Shown: positions 17,694 to 27,961 of the stretch, piece by piece
How positions within the stretch are numbered: the stretch's first letter is position 1
How the letters are laid out: every line of letters begins with the position of its first letter
DNA from: Spirochaetota bacterium
GTDB lineage: Bacteria; Spirochaetota; UBA4802; UBA5550
Length of the DNA stretch: 64,000 bases
Assembly (NCBI GenBank): GCA_025457915.1
Contig: JALOTL010000011.1
Location: 45,544-109,543 of the forward strand
Reading direction: 5' to 3'
Made by a program: the position numbers and the translations under genes
Notes under the pieces: generated by a model
What the model saw: only the letters and a program-made list of their open reading frames with translations
What the model was told of the DNA's origin: nothing
Databases searched by the model: none

Positions 17694-19697
17694 TCAGGAT
17701 TTGTAGTCGATAAGTTCGTATATTTTAACCGGCAGTTCCTTCCCCTTCACCCTTATCAGATCCAGCTCTCTCACTACGAACCGGTCCCTGACCTGTTCAT
17801 AGGTGTACTCGCTTATGATTATATTTGTCCTGTATATCTTGTTGGTGCCCTCGAGCCTTGCCCCGAGGTTAACGTTGTCCCCCATCAGGGTATAATCCAT
17901 CCTCGAGGATGATCCCATGTTGCCGACTACCATGTCGCCCGAGTTCAGGCCGATGCCTATATTCAGCGAGGGCTTCCCGATCTTGATCCATTCATCGTTA
18001 AGCCTTCTCAGTTCTTTCATCATTTCAAGCGCGGCGGAGCATGCCAGGGCGGCATGGTCGTCCTGCGGGATGGGCGCGCCCCAGAAGGCCATGATCTCAT
18101 CGCCAACGTACTTGTCGAGGGTCCCGTTGTATTTTATGACTATGTCTGTCATGGACTGGAGATATTCATTAAGGTGTTCAACGAGCTTTTCAGGGGTGAG
18201 CTTTTCAGAGATCGATGTGAAGCCCCTTATGTCTGAAAAAAGCACGGTCAGAATTTTTTTATCTCCGCCGAGCTTCAGTTTGTCCGGGTGCTTGAGCAGG
18301 TCGTCCACGACCGATTTTGAAACGAATTTCGAGAAGGTCTGCCGAATGTATTTTTTTTCCTGCTGTTCGGTGAGAACCCGGTAAGTGACCATCAGCGTGA
18401 AGGATGCGCCGATCATGATTGTCGGCGTGGCGAAGGCCGTGATTACGCTTGCAAAATCGAAGATGAAATATGAGCCTATTATGAACAGGATTATGAAAAG
18501 AAACGTGAATACAAGAGACGAGATTATCGATACTCTGGGAAGAACAAGCCCCAGGATAAGGGCTATCACTAAAAACAGGATGATGTTTTGCAGTTCGTTC
18601 AGCCTGTAGAGGAAATCCTGGTTGAGAATCGTATTCAGCGCGTTCGCGTGGTGCTCGATGCCGAACGTTGCGCCGTAGGGCGATTTTTTTTCATCCGTGG
18701 CTATGCCGGTTGAGGCATAGGCCGCGACCAGTATTATCTTGTCCTTGATGGAAGAGTTTCCCGTCATCGAGCCGTCCCTGCAGAAAAGGCTGAAGGGATA
18801 GTGCTGGAAACTGCCCGGGCCTCCGATGAAGTTGATGTCCATGAAGCCGTAGGAATTGATGGGGATGATGATTTCCCTTTTCTGATCCGGCCTTGCCATT
18901 TTTTCGACAGGCAGGTTTTTAAGTTTAATGTATTTCCCCATTTTTATTTCGACGTCATTCTTTCCGATGCCGTAATAGTGCATTACCAGAAGAAGGTCAA
19001 TGTTGGGATAGTAATGGCCTTTGTATTTGAGGACAAGGGGGACGGTCCTGTTTACGTTGTCCCTCGGGTTCGGGAAAATATTGGCGAACCCGATTCCCCG
19101 GGAAGCCCTGCTGAGCTTGGGCGTGGGCGGAACCGCTTCCTCCACGAGATCGGGATGCTTGTCGTCCGGATCAGCGGGGAACCGCATATTATCCAGTATG
19201 GCCGTCCTTTCCTTCTGGTCGCTGTAATCGACCTCTACATCCTCGGTTTCGAATGGATAATCCAGGTAAACGTTTCCCGCGCCGGAAATGGCCCTGGCAA
19301 GCGCGTCTTCATGCGGCTTGTTGTCCAGGAACATGATATCGAAGAAGACCGCCAGGGGCATGCCCGTGGAAACATATCGCAGGAACCTTGCGTGAACGTC
19401 CCATGAATAAGGCCATATGATTTTTTTCGCTGTGAATTCCCTTATCGTATTTTCATCGATCCCCAGGATTACGATGTCTTTCCTAGCCCTGGGGTTGATC
19501 CTGCTCATGCGCACTCCGTCCTCGAGTTTTATCGATTTTTCCGAAGGGTCCCTCAGGAAGAACCTGAAGTCGACGCCGCCCCTCTCCATGCCTTCAAGCA
19601 GGGTGGTTTTTGTATATATGAGGGTAAAGGCCGCGAACACCGAGAGGGTCAGGGCCATACCTATGACATGTTCTTTTTTAAATTTGAATAATTGCAT
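17694..19697 (-). CDS. CHASE2-domain class III adenylate/guanylate cyclase
   Basis: From the ATG at 19697 (GAGG close upstream) this is 667 residues; an upstream frame to 19763 lacks support. It has an N-terminal helix, an extracytoplasmic CHASE2 sensor domain (about 40-330, VFFDIMFLD, YGFMDINFIG), three membrane helices (about 365-450) and a class III cyclase domain. Both metal aspartates are present (VLFSDIRGFTSIS and DKYVGDEIMAFWG), with NIGIGLNSGD and YTLMGDNVNLGARLE. It would make cAMP or cGMP in response to an envelope signal. Confidence 0.88.
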   Translation of the reverse strand: MQLFKFKKEHVIGMALTLSVFAAFTLIYTKTTLLEGMERGGVDFRFFLRDPSEKSIKLEDGVRMSRINPRARKDIVILGIDENTIREFTAKKIIWPYSWDVHARFLRYVSTGMPLAVFFDIMFLDNKPHEDALARAISGAGNVYLDYPFETEDVEVDYSDQKERTAILDNMRFPADPDDKHPDLVEEAVPPTPKLSRASRGIGFANIFPNPRDNVNRTVPLVLKYKGHYYPNIDLLLVMHYYGIGKNDVEIKMGKYIKLKNLPVEKMARPDQKREIIIPINSYGFMDINFIGGPGSFQHYPFSLFCRDGSMTGNSSIKDKIILVAAYASTGIATDEKKSPYGATFGIEHHANALNTILNQDFLYRLNELQNIILFLVIALILGLVLPRVSIISSLVFTFLFIILFIIGSYFIFDFASVITAFATPTIMIGASFTLMVTYRVLTEQQEKKYIRQTFSKFVSKSVVDDLLKHPDKLKLGGDKKILTVLFSDIRGFTSISEKLTPEKLVEHLNEYLQSMTDIVIKYNGTLDKYVGDEIMAFWGAPIPQDDHAALACSAALEMMKELRRLNDEWIKIGKPSLNIGIGLNSGDMVVGNMGSSSRMDYTLMGDNVNLGARLEGTNKIYRTNIIISEYTYEQVRDRFVVRELDLIRVKGKELPVKIYELIDYKS

Positions 19698-19897
19698 TTC
19701 AGCCTCGCATAGTGTTATTGGGACTGTAATTATATAATACAGTTCAGTTAAAAAATCAAGCAATATTCAGAATCCCGGGTATGACCGGCAGCAGGTTTAA
19801 ACCTATTTATGATTGACAAAAAGCATCTCAAAAATTTGTCTAATACCCGGAAATGCGACATTCATCCTTATTTCATTCAATATAATGGAGCTGAATT

Positions 19898-21565
19898 TTG
19901 ACCGTCAAAGAAAGCATTTATAATCTGATCGAAAATTCAATTACTTCCGCAAGGGCTGACGGCAGACTGCCTGTCGGCGAAAATCCCGTCTTCAAGGTCG
20001 AATATCCGAAGGAGCAGAAGTTCGGGGATTACGCCACTCCCTTTGCGCTTGAAACCGCGAGGATATTGAAGCGCAGCCCCATGGAGATCGGCGAGACCCT
20101 GAAGGGTTATCTGGAAACCTCCGATATGATCGGGAAGGTTGAGGTCGCAAGGCCGGGATTCATAAATATTCATATATCTCTGGAGCATCTGTTTAAAAAC
20201 CTGAATGAAATCATAAGCATGGACCGCCTTTACGGTACAAGGACGAAGGAAAAACCGCGAAGGGTGCTTATCGAATTCGTCTCCGCCAACCCGACCGGAC
20301 CATTGAACATTGTCTCCGCCAGGGCCGCAGCGATCGGCGATTCCCTGGCGAACCTTCTTGAGTCGGGAGGGGATACGGTCGACAGGGAATTCTACGTGAA
20401 CGATTACGGAAACCAGTTCACGCTCCTCGGCAGGTCTGTTCTCGCCAGGATAAGGGAAGCTGGAGGTGAGAAGGTCGAATTTCCTGAAGACGGCTATCAC
20501 GGCGAGTACATTAAGGAAATCGCATCTCGGATTATTGAAATACATGCCGCAGAAATCGGAAAAATCAATGATGAGGATTCCCTTGTTGAATTCATCGCGG
20601 GGAAGGCGGTTGAATACAACGTTTCCGGACAGAAAGGGGACCTGGAAAAGTTCGGGGTTTCTTTCAGGAACTGGTTCCACGAAAGCGATCTTCATAAAAA
20701 AGGCGAGGTTGAGGATACCTTCCGGTATCTTGAAAAGGCCGGAGTCATATACGACGACCAGGGGAAAAAGGTTTTCCGGTCTACCGGATACGGCGACGAC
20801 AAGGACAGGGTCGTCGTAAGGGAGGACGGACGGCCGACCTATCTCCTTGCGGACATCGCGTATCACAGGAACAAGATAAACAGGGGATACGATCTGATAA
20901 TAGACATATGGGGGCCTGATCATCACGGCTACATGGCCAGGCTTGCCGGCGCGGTGAAGGCCATCGGTTTTGATCCTGAAAAATTCATGATACTGATCGC
21001 CCAGCAGGTGAACCTCATCATGGCCGGCGAGACCGTTAAGATGTCGAAGAGGCTGGGAAATTTTTCGACCATGAGGGATCTCATCGATGAGATAGGCACG
21101 GATGTATCGCGATATTTTTTCACGATGAGGTCCCTTGAGAGCCACCTTGATTTTGACCTCGCGCTCGCAAAGAAGGAGAGCACGGAAAACCCGGTGTTTT
21201 ATCTTCAGTACGCCCACGCGAGGATATGTTCGATATTCAGGGAGGCTGAAAAAAGGGGCGTGAAGTATGATCCATCTGCGGCTGCAGCGGAACACATCAA
21301 CCTGCCGGAGGCCCACATCATTCTAAGAATACTGCTGAAGTATCCCGAGGAGATACTTGATGCCGGTGAAACCTTCGAACCCCACAGGATATGCACATAC
21401 CTTATGCGGCTGTCGCAGTCGTTTCACAAATTTTACACTGAACACAGGGTGCTCTCCGAGGACCTGGCAAGGACAAACAGCTTCCTCGCGCTTGCTGACG
21501 GAGTCAGGATCGTAACCAGGAACGCCCTTAAAATCCTGGGCGTATCAGCGCCTGAAAGGATGTAG
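19898..21565 (+). CDS. argS: Arginyl-tRNA synthetase
   Basis: The class I synthetase charges tRNA-Arg. The HIGH-like motif appears as SANPTGPLNI, and MSKRLGN serves as the KMSKS-type loop. The N-terminal Add1 domain (KVEYPKEQKFGDYATPFAL) and C-terminal DALR anticodon domain (LMRLSQSFHKFYTEHRV) are complete at 555 residues. The start is a TTG at 19898; a nearby ATG at 19884 is out of frame. A possible -35 TTGACA lies at 19813. Confidence 0.95.
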   Translation: MTVKESIYNLIENSITSARADGRLPVGENPVFKVEYPKEQKFGDYATPFALETARILKRSPMEIGETLKGYLETSDMIGKVEVARPGFINIHISLEHLFKNLNEIISMDRLYGTRTKEKPRRVLIEFVSANPTGPLNIVSARAAAIGDSLANLLESGGDTVDREFYVNDYGNQFTLLGRSVLARIREAGGEKVEFPEDGYHGEYIKEIASRIIEIHAAEIGKINDEDSLVEFIAGKAVEYNVSGQKGDLEKFGVSFRNWFHESDLHKKGEVEDTFRYLEKAGVIYDDQGKKVFRSTGYGDDKDRVVVREDGRPTYLLADIAYHRNKINRGYDLIIDIWGPDHHGYMARLAGAVKAIGFDPEKFMILIAQQVNLIMAGETVKMSKRLGNFSTMRDLIDEIGTDVSRYFFTMRSLESHLDFDLALAKKESTENPVFYLQYAHARICSIFREAEKRGVKYDPSAAAAEHINLPEAHIILRILLKYPEEILDAGETFEPHRICTYLMRLSQSFHKFYTEHRVLSEDLARTNSFLALADGVRIVTRNALKILGVSAPERM

Positions 21566-21609
21566 GCGGGTCCGCCTCCCTTCCAGGATATCGATAAACA
21601 GGAACAGGC

Positions 21610-22848
21610 ATGATTTTAAGGATTGGCATATTGTCCACGGGAGACGAACTGATCCGCGGAACCGTCACGGATGCAAACGCCGCTTATTTGAGCTCCAGGC
21701 TGTCCGGTTCGAATTTTTCAGTAGTATTCCACCATGTCTGCGGCGATTCCATGGACGGTCTTTCAGGGACGATTGATAGCCTGATCCGGACGGTGGACGT
21801 ACTGATTGTAACAGGCGGTCTCGGTCCAACGGACGATGATAACACGGTGGAGGCTGTATGCGGGCTTTTCGGTCTGCGGCGTGTGATTCATGGTCCCGCG
21901 ATGCGTAAATACTCGAATTTTCTGGAAGGACTCAGGCTTGAGAAGGGCGGGATAGATGAAAAGATGGCTGAGATACCGGATAAATGCCTTGTCATGGAAA
22001 ATTTATCCGGACTGGCGCCGGGATTTATCGTCGAGAACGGACGGAAGTCGATTATTTGCATGCCGGGGGTTCCTGGAGAAATGAAGGAAATGTTCGAAAA
22101 ATCAGCATTCCCTTATCTGAAGTCTAAATACCCTTTTATTGAAACTGAACGCCTTTTAATCAGGATTGCCGGCTCCAGGGAATCAGAAATAAATGAGATA
22201 ATACGAAAGTTTGGCATAACCATGGAGGATTATACAATCGGGATCACGACGGTTTTCGGGACAACATCCGTGACCTTCATCCAGAAAGAAGGGAGGCTTT
22301 TCGATCGGGAAAAAATCAAAAAAAGTTCGGAGCTTCTTTTCAGTGAATCAATGCTTATGGAAGAATATTATTTCCCCGAAGAGGAGCTTCTCGGACTCCT
22401 TCTGGAGAGAGGGGAGACACTTTCTGTCGCTGAATCCTGCACCGGGGGGCTGATATCAAAAAGAATTACCGATATACCAGGATCCTCAGCATCGTTTATC
22501 GGCGGAATAGTGGCATACAGCAATGATATTAAAACCGGTTTTCTCGGGGTACCCCATGAACTGATTGACAGATTCGGCGCGGTAAGCGAAGAGGTGGCGG
22601 CGGCGATGGCGGAAGGCGTCAGAAATGGGTACGCTGCCGATTTCGGAGTTTCAACAACCGGCATCGCCGGGCCGGGAGGCGGAAACGAAAATAAACCGGT
22701 AGGGACGGTCTGTTTCGGTTTTTCAAAGGATTCAGAAACGATGACCCTTACCAGAAATTTTTCCGGGGACAGGGAAATGATACGTAACATATCTTCGCTG
22801 TTTGCGATCGAATATCTCAGAAGATATTTAAGGAAGTCCCGATCCTGA
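21610..22848 (+). CDS. cinA: CinA-family protein (nicotinamide mononucleotide deamidase / competence-damage protein)
   Basis: The N-terminal MoCF/MoaB-like domain (1-170, ILSTGDELIRGTVTDAN, VTGGLGPTDDD) joins a C-terminal PncC-type NMN amidohydrolase domain (about 250-410, SVAESCTGGLISKRITDIPGSSASF, STTGIAGPGGG) with its catalytic Ser/Thr region. The length of 412 fits CinA. PncC activity recycles NMN from NAD turnover. It lies 44 bp after argS with a small GGCGG/CCGCC hairpin between. Confidence 0.93.
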   Translation: MILRIGILSTGDELIRGTVTDANAAYLSSRLSGSNFSVVFHHVCGDSMDGLSGTIDSLIRTVDVLIVTGGLGPTDDDNTVEAVCGLFGLRRVIHGPAMRKYSNFLEGLRLEKGGIDEKMAEIPDKCLVMENLSGLAPGFIVENGRKSIICMPGVPGEMKEMFEKSAFPYLKSKYPFIETERLLIRIAGSRESEINEIIRKFGITMEDYTIGITTVFGTTSVTFIQKEGRLFDREKIKKSSELLFSESMLMEEYYFPEEELLGLLLERGETLSVAESCTGGLISKRITDIPGSSASFIGGIVAYSNDIKTGFLGVPHELIDRFGAVSEEVAAAMAEGVRNGYAADFGVSTTGIAGPGGGNENKPVGTVCFGFSKDSETMTLTRNFSGDREMIRNISSLFAIEYLRRYLRKSRS

Positions 22849-22949
22849 TAAAAACCTTTTTTCAAAGCAATAGGTTTCTTGACTTAATGCGCTGCAGCAG
22901 TAATAATAATGGAACCTTTATAAATTATATTTTTTGATGTTCTCCTGTG

Positions 22950-22996
22950 GCCGCTCATCTACATCCGTGTAGTTGCGGCACTGGTGCATCCGTGCA
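22950..22996 (+). repeat. Two tandem hairpins with UCCG loops in the cinA-TPR intergenic region
   Basis: The first hairpin has outer arms GCCGC (22950-22954) and GCGGC (22975-22979) around CTACATCCGTGTAG (22959-22972). The second is TGCATCCGTGCA (22985-22996). Both contain CATCCGTG, 25 bp apart. No T-run follows, so they do not look like terminators. Confidence 0.5.
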
Positions 22997-23066
22997 AGTC
23001 GGGCATAATACCAGATAAAAGCTGGAGTTATTATTTATAATACCATGGGAATACCTGTTTTTAGAG

Positions 23067-26060
23067 GTGCCCATATTAAACATGAAGGGTCATTTGTTGA
23101 AAAATATGGAAAATATAAACCGGTGTTTCCGCTGTTTTAAATCCGGATGGTTGCACGAATCCGCTGCAGACAACCGGAGCAAGGAATTTTTTTCATCTGT
23201 TAAAAATGGCGCTATTTCATTTAAGCCTCATTCCCTGATCAGGATATGTATTGCTGCCGCATCCATAATATTCATAATTACAACCGGCGCGTTTTCAGGC
23301 ATAGATACGAAGACGCTCTTTGAGCAGGCCACCGAGGCGTATAAATCCGGGAATTACGGGTCTTCCGAGATGCTTTTTAAGAAGATAGCGGATGCGGCCG
23401 ATTCCGAATACAGGGACAGGGCCCTCTATTATCATGCCCTGTCGATATACAACCAGAAAAAATACAAATCCGCTCTCTATGAATTCAACAGTTTTATCAA
23501 TGATTCACGAACGGTAACGCTCTCAAACGAGGCGAGATTCTGGACGGGGGAATGCTATTACCGTATGAAGGAAAACCTCAAAGCCATAGAGGAATACAAA
23601 AGGTTTATATCTCTCACCATGGAAGGTCCCATGGTCGGGGACGCACACGACAGGATCGGCAGAATCTATTCCAATTTGAAACGATACGAGGAGGCCGTGA
23701 TAGAATGGGAATCGGCGCTGAAAAAAAGTTCCGATAAAAACAGGAACGCCAAGAGGGTGGTCAGGATAGGAGGGGCGCTCTACTCGAGCCAGAAATACGA
23801 GGAAGCGATAGAGAGGCTCAATCCAATTCTTACTTCAGGAGCCGACCAGGAGATAGTCGCCAGGGCAAGGATGATCCTGGGCGGGATTTATCAGAAGAAG
23901 GGCGATCATAAAAAGGCGCTGGTACTGCTCAACAGTATTCCTTACAGCCTTCTGAAGCGTAAAACATACCAGGATGCGCAATACCTCAAGGCCAGATCGT
24001 TTATTGAGCTGGGGAACCAATCGAGCGCGAAAATACACCTTGACCTCTATCTTCAAGCAGGTGAATCGGGAAAGTATTACTATGACGCCATGTACGACCT
24101 GGGAATGATACTATCCGATGGGCCTGAAAAGGACAGGGGGATTACGCTTCTTGAAAACGTCTACAAGTCCGCAAAAAGTCAGGAGCTCAGGGTAAAGTCA
24201 TCGAGACGGTTAAGCGAGATATTTCTGGAAAAGGACCCTGACAGGGCGATACCTTACCTCGAGGAATCGATCAACAGCGATGATCCTGAGAAAAACAAGG
24301 AAACGCTTCTTTTCATAGGGAAATCTTATATAAAAGTTAAAAAATACAAAGAGGCGATAAGGACTCTGGACAGGTTCATAGATAAGTATCCTTATGATAA
24401 AAATATCGACGAGGTCAATTTCCTGAGGGCGCGGGTATATCTTGAAACCGGAGACGTCGACAGGGCCATGAGGCTCTTTGAGGGTATCGAGAAGCAGAAT
24501 CCCTTTTCCAGCTATGTAGGCGAAGCAAACTTTTTTCTGGCCTCGATGCATTATAAAAGAGGAAACGTGAAAAAGGCCATCTCCCTTTTAAACCAGTACC
24601 TTGGCCAGCCGAAGATTGAAAACAGGTACGGCGCTTGTGTTCTGCTGGTCCGCTCATATGTGCAGGACGGGGAACTGCAGCAGGCCGAAAAAATCCTGAA
24701 TATAATTATAAAAAACTTCATGAAGGAAAAGGATGCCGATTCCCCCATCTATGATTATTCGATGGCCCTCCAGAAGGCCGGCCGGAGCCCGGAAAGGTAT
24801 TTCAATCTGCTGTTTAACCGTTTTTCGGAATCCGCATCAACGATGAAGCTCTGTCTTATGATGGGAAACGAGAATTTTCAAAAAAAGAATTATAAAAAAG
24901 CCGAGGAATATTACCTGAGATACCTGAACGGACTCGAGAAAAAGGATTATGAAACGGCCTTTCGCAACAGGCTCCATTGTCTTTATTACATGGAAAAATA
25001 CGGCGATGTCACGGGAATTATTGAAAGGGAAAAGCCGTCAGGCACGGGCGACAGGTATTCAAGAGAGATCTTATCATTGCTTGTCAGGAGCTATTATGCG
25101 CTTAAGAACTATGAAAAGATATACAAGACCATAAATAACGAGGACATGAAGAATTTGCCTTATGACGATATTTTCATTTATGCCGACAGCTCTCTTAAAA
25201 TGGGAGACCTTGCGAGCGCCAACGACGCCGCCAGGTTTATTTCCGGTAAAAGCGGCTCCTATGCAAGACTGATGTGTCTCATAGGGAGTTATCATTTAAA
25301 AAACAATGATTATGACGAGGCTGAAAAGACATACAAAAATGTAATAACGGAAATGCCTCAAATTGAATCGTCCGATCTTGCGAGGATAGGCCTCGCAGAG
25401 CTCTACTATAAGAAAAAAAGGTATAGAGATGCCCTTGAAAAGCTTGATGAGATAAAGGCCGCGGGTTCGATGAACAATAAAACCGCGATCACCATAAATT
25501 GTTATTTTAAAACAGGAGATGGCAAAAGGGCGTCTGCTATGGCCAGAAACGGATTGGCACAGGTTTTAAAGAGCGGCTTTGCTAAAAGCGTCTTGAAGAA
25601 TTGCATGAGATATTTTTATAAAGAAAAGAATCCGGGGGAATTCAGCTTTTATTCAAAAAACCTTTCAATGTTTAAGGGACAGGAGCCTTTCATAAATCAC
25701 CTTTCGGGCAAGATGTATTTCGAAATGCAGATGTATCAGAGATCTTACGCCTTTTTCAATCAGCAATCCGGGATGAGCAATAGATTGAAAAAAGATTCAA
25801 TTTATTATCTTTCAAGAATTGCACTTTTTCATTACAAAAATCTCAAGGAGGCGGAGAGCCTGCTTGAAAAACTCGATCAGATCACGGAACCGAAAGATGA
25901 TCAAAAGCTTAAAATCAAGCTCAATCTGTCGATTATTAACAAAGAAATGAACAGGAAAGAGGATTCAGCCAGGTACCTCAAAGACGTGCTTAAAAGCAAC
26001 GACAGGGGCAATATCAGAAGCCAGGCTGAAAATCTTTACGAGGCGTTTGGATTCCAGTAA
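23067..26060 (+). CDS. Long TPR-repeat envelope protein of unknown role
   Basis: Starting at GTG, 997 residues. A membrane helix or uncleaved signal lies at about 57-77, after an unusual 55-residue Cys-containing cytoplasmic N-terminus. It is followed by roughly 20 tetratricopeptide-like helical hairpins (for example SNLKRYEEAVIEWESALKK and KVKKYKEAIRTLDRFIDKYP). The repeats resemble BamD/YbgF-type TPRs, so a periplasmic scaffold is likely. In-frame ATGs at 23082 and 23106 are alternative starts, and none has a strong ribosome binding site. Confidence 0.75.
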   Translation: MPILNMKGHLLKNMENINRCFRCFKSGWLHESAADNRSKEFFSSVKNGAISFKPHSLIRICIAAASIIFIITTGAFSGIDTKTLFEQATEAYKSGNYGSSEMLFKKIADAADSEYRDRALYYHALSIYNQKKYKSALYEFNSFINDSRTVTLSNEARFWTGECYYRMKENLKAIEEYKRFISLTMEGPMVGDAHDRIGRIYSNLKRYEEAVIEWESALKKSSDKNRNAKRVVRIGGALYSSQKYEEAIERLNPILTSGADQEIVARARMILGGIYQKKGDHKKALVLLNSIPYSLLKRKTYQDAQYLKARSFIELGNQSSAKIHLDLYLQAGESGKYYYDAMYDLGMILSDGPEKDRGITLLENVYKSAKSQELRVKSSRRLSEIFLEKDPDRAIPYLEESINSDDPEKNKETLLFIGKSYIKVKKYKEAIRTLDRFIDKYPYDKNIDEVNFLRARVYLETGDVDRAMRLFEGIEKQNPFSSYVGEANFFLASMHYKRGNVKKAISLLNQYLGQPKIENRYGACVLLVRSYVQDGELQQAEKILNIIIKNFMKEKDADSPIYDYSMALQKAGRSPERYFNLLFNRFSESASTMKLCLMMGNENFQKKNYKKAEEYYLRYLNGLEKKDYETAFRNRLHCLYYMEKYGDVTGIIEREKPSGTGDRYSREILSLLVRSYYALKNYEKIYKTINNEDMKNLPYDDIFIYADSSLKMGDLASANDAARFISGKSGSYARLMCLIGSYHLKNNDYDEAEKTYKNVITEMPQIESSDLARIGLAELYYKKKRYRDALEKLDEIKAAGSMNNKTAITINCYFKTGDGKRASAMARNGLAQVLKSGFAKSVLKNCMRYFYKEKNPGEFSFYSKNLSMFKGQEPFINHLSGKMYFEMQMYQRSYAFFNQQSGMSNRLKKDSIYYLSRIALFHYKNLKEAESLLEKLDQITEPKDDQKLKIKLNLSIINKEMNRKEDSARYLKDVLKSNDRGNIRSQAENLYEAFGFQ

Positions 26061-26190
26061 TTGAACCAATATCTGAAGAGAGGATAAACTGACATATTTT
26101 CAGCATATTCCGTGATTTTTCTTGCTTTTTTTAGTGCATGTCATTTACTAATCCAAGTCTTTTTTAAAATCCAAATAACAGTTATATATT

Positions 26191-26628
26191 ATGAAGATTA
26201 CGGTTATTAACGGCCCGAATATTAATATGCTCGGGAAAAGAGAAACAAATTATTATGGAGATAAAACTCTCGAACAGATCAACTCCATGATTTCAGAACT
26301 TGCGGCGGTCCTTTGCGTGAAGGTTGATTTTTTTCAATCCAACAGCGAGGGTGAAATCATCGACTGCATTCATAATACAGATTCTGACGGGATGCTGATT
26401 AATCCCGCGGCTTATTCCCATACATCCATAGCAATAAGGGACGCCATTTCATCGGTAACAATACCCGCCGTTGAGGTTCATCTGTCCAATATTTTCGGTA
26501 GAGATGAATTCAGACATCATTCTTACGTGGCTCCCGCATGTATCGGACAGATATCCGGCTTTGGTGCCGGGTCCTACCTTCTTGGCCTTAGGGCGCTTGT
26601 GGAACATATCAAGGGAAAAAAGGGTTGA
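26191..26628 (+). CDS. aroQ: Type II 3-dehydroquinate dehydratase
   Basis: Catalyses the third step of the shikimate pathway. The 145-residue size and motifs fit the dodecameric type II enzyme: [14 protein letters not shown] at the N-terminus, active-site Tyr in [42 protein letters not shown] and VEVHLSNI. Its stop overlaps the TTG start of the next gene. Confidence 0.95.
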   Translation: MKITVINGPNINMLGKRETNYYGDKTLEQINSMISELAAVLCVKVDFFQSNSEGEIIDCIHNTDSDGMLINPAAYSHTSIAIRDAISSVTIPAVEVHLSNIFGRDEFRHHSYVAPACIGQISGFGAGSYLLGLRALVEHIKGKKG

Positions 26629-27959
26629 GCGCTTTGGCGAGGATTGTCATAGCGGGATTCGGATCCGCGGGCTACTCCGCGCTCATGTCCATAAAAAGGA
26701 AGGACGCCAGGGCGGGCGTTATTGTCATCGATCCGAAAAAAAGCGACCTGATGCATCCCTGCGGTCTGCCATATTCACTGGAAGGCCTGATGCCGTCAGA
26801 ATCCCTTTACCAGAATGTCAATCTCCAGAGAATGGGGGCTGAAAAGATTGAAGGCTCCATGGAGAAGCTGGACACCGCCAATAAAAAGGCCGTCGCGATA
26901 TCAGGCGGAAAAAAAATAGAGATCCCTTACGATTCGGTGATTCTATGCACCGGCAGCCGGCCAGTCATACCTCCGGTAGATGGATTAAGGGATTTAATCG
27001 GGAAGGGTCTGTTTCCGCTTACCACCGTTGAGGATCTGGACAGAATCAGAAAATACATATCGGGCCGGAACGCGATAGTAATAGGCGCGGGCGCAATCGG
27101 CCTGGAAACCGCGATGGCGCTCAGGCGTCATCTGGACAGGGTTACGGTGTTCGAGATGAAGGACCAGGTGCTCCCGGGAGTTCTTGACCAGGACATGTCG
27201 AAAATCATCGAGGATCACCTTAAAGAAAAGGGGATCGAATTGCGGCTCTCGAGCAGGGTCGAGTCCATTATGGGGTCCGGGTCTTTTACCGGGGTGGTGG
27301 CCGGCGGCTCAGAGCACGAAGCGGGGATCGGCGTGCTTTCTGCAGGGTTCATGGCGGATACGGCGCTCGCCGCGGCCTCGGGATTGGAATATACAGGCAA
27401 CGGGATATCCACGGATGAATTTCTCCGCGCCTCATCCGACGGTGTCCTTGCAGCGGGCGACTGCATGTCCGGAAGATCGATTATTGACGGGAAGACGCTC
27501 GCAGCCAAGCTCGCAACCTCCGCGTACAAGCAGGGCTCTCTTGCCGGATTCAATTCCATTTCTCCAGAGGTTAAATATCGCGGGAGCGCTGGAACGTTCG
27601 TCACGAAGATCGGCGATCTTGAAATAGCAGGCACTGGCTACAATACATCTAACGCCCGTGATTACGGATACGAACCGGTTGCCGGGAAGATTAAATCAAG
27701 CATTCTCCCTGAGTATTTTCCCGATAATCCCGAGATAACAATAAAGGTCATAGCCGACAGGAAAAGCGGCAGGGTGCTCGGCGCACAGGCGATAGGCGCA
27801 AGGGGGGCCTCGGACAGGGTAAACATCATAAGCTTCGCCCTTGAATTCAATGTTCCCCTTATGGAGATTCCCAGGCTCGAACTGGCCTACTGCCCAGCGG
27901 TAAGCGAGGTTTATGATCCCCTGCTCAGGGCAATAGATTTTGCAATAAGAAGGATGTAA
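26625..27959 (+). CDS. FAD-dependent pyridine nucleotide-disulfide oxidoreductase (CoA-disulfide reductase/NADH oxidase type)
   Basis: The protein of 444 residues has an N-terminal FAD-binding GxGxxG variant ([11 protein letters not shown]), then the single redox cysteine in HPCGLPY near residue 46. This matches the SFxxCGxPY position of CoA-disulfide reductases and NADH oxidases. An NAD-binding [10 protein letters not shown] near 155 and an FAD segment GVLAAGDCM follow. The C-terminal dimerisation domain has VLGAQAIG. The start is a TTG overlapping the aroQ stop. The physiological substrate (O2, CoA disulfide, polysulfide) cannot be read from sequence. Confidence 0.85.
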   Translation: MSALARIVIAGFGSAGYSALMSIKRKDARAGVIVIDPKKSDLMHPCGLPYSLEGLMPSESLYQNVNLQRMGAEKIEGSMEKLDTANKKAVAISGGKKIEIPYDSVILCTGSRPVIPPVDGLRDLIGKGLFPLTTVEDLDRIRKYISGRNAIVIGAGAIGLETAMALRRHLDRVTVFEMKDQVLPGVLDQDMSKIIEDHLKEKGIELRLSSRVESIMGSGSFTGVVAGGSEHEAGIGVLSAGFMADTALAAASGLEYTGNGISTDEFLRASSDGVLAAGDCMSGRSIIDGKTLAAKLATSAYKQGSLAGFNSISPEVKYRGSAGTFVTKIGDLEIAGTGYNTSNARDYGYEPVAGKIKSSILPEYFPDNPEITIKVIADRKSGRVLGAQAIGARGASDRVNIISFALEFNVPLMEIPRLELAYCPAVSEVYDPLLRAIDFAIRRM

Positions 27960-27961
27960 AA

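Noticed and set aside
17687..17698. Palindrome CCTGATATCAGG between convergent stops as a terminator
   Set aside because: No T-run on either strand and the stem is short and AT-centred; it is probably chance.
20000..21316. 459-residue minus-strand ORF across argS
   Set aside because: It is the antisense shadow of argS; the plus-strand synthetase motifs are unmistakable.
21564..21577. AGGCGG/CCGCCT hairpin after argS as a terminator
   Set aside because: No T-run follows and cinA starts 33 bp later, so read-through is expected.
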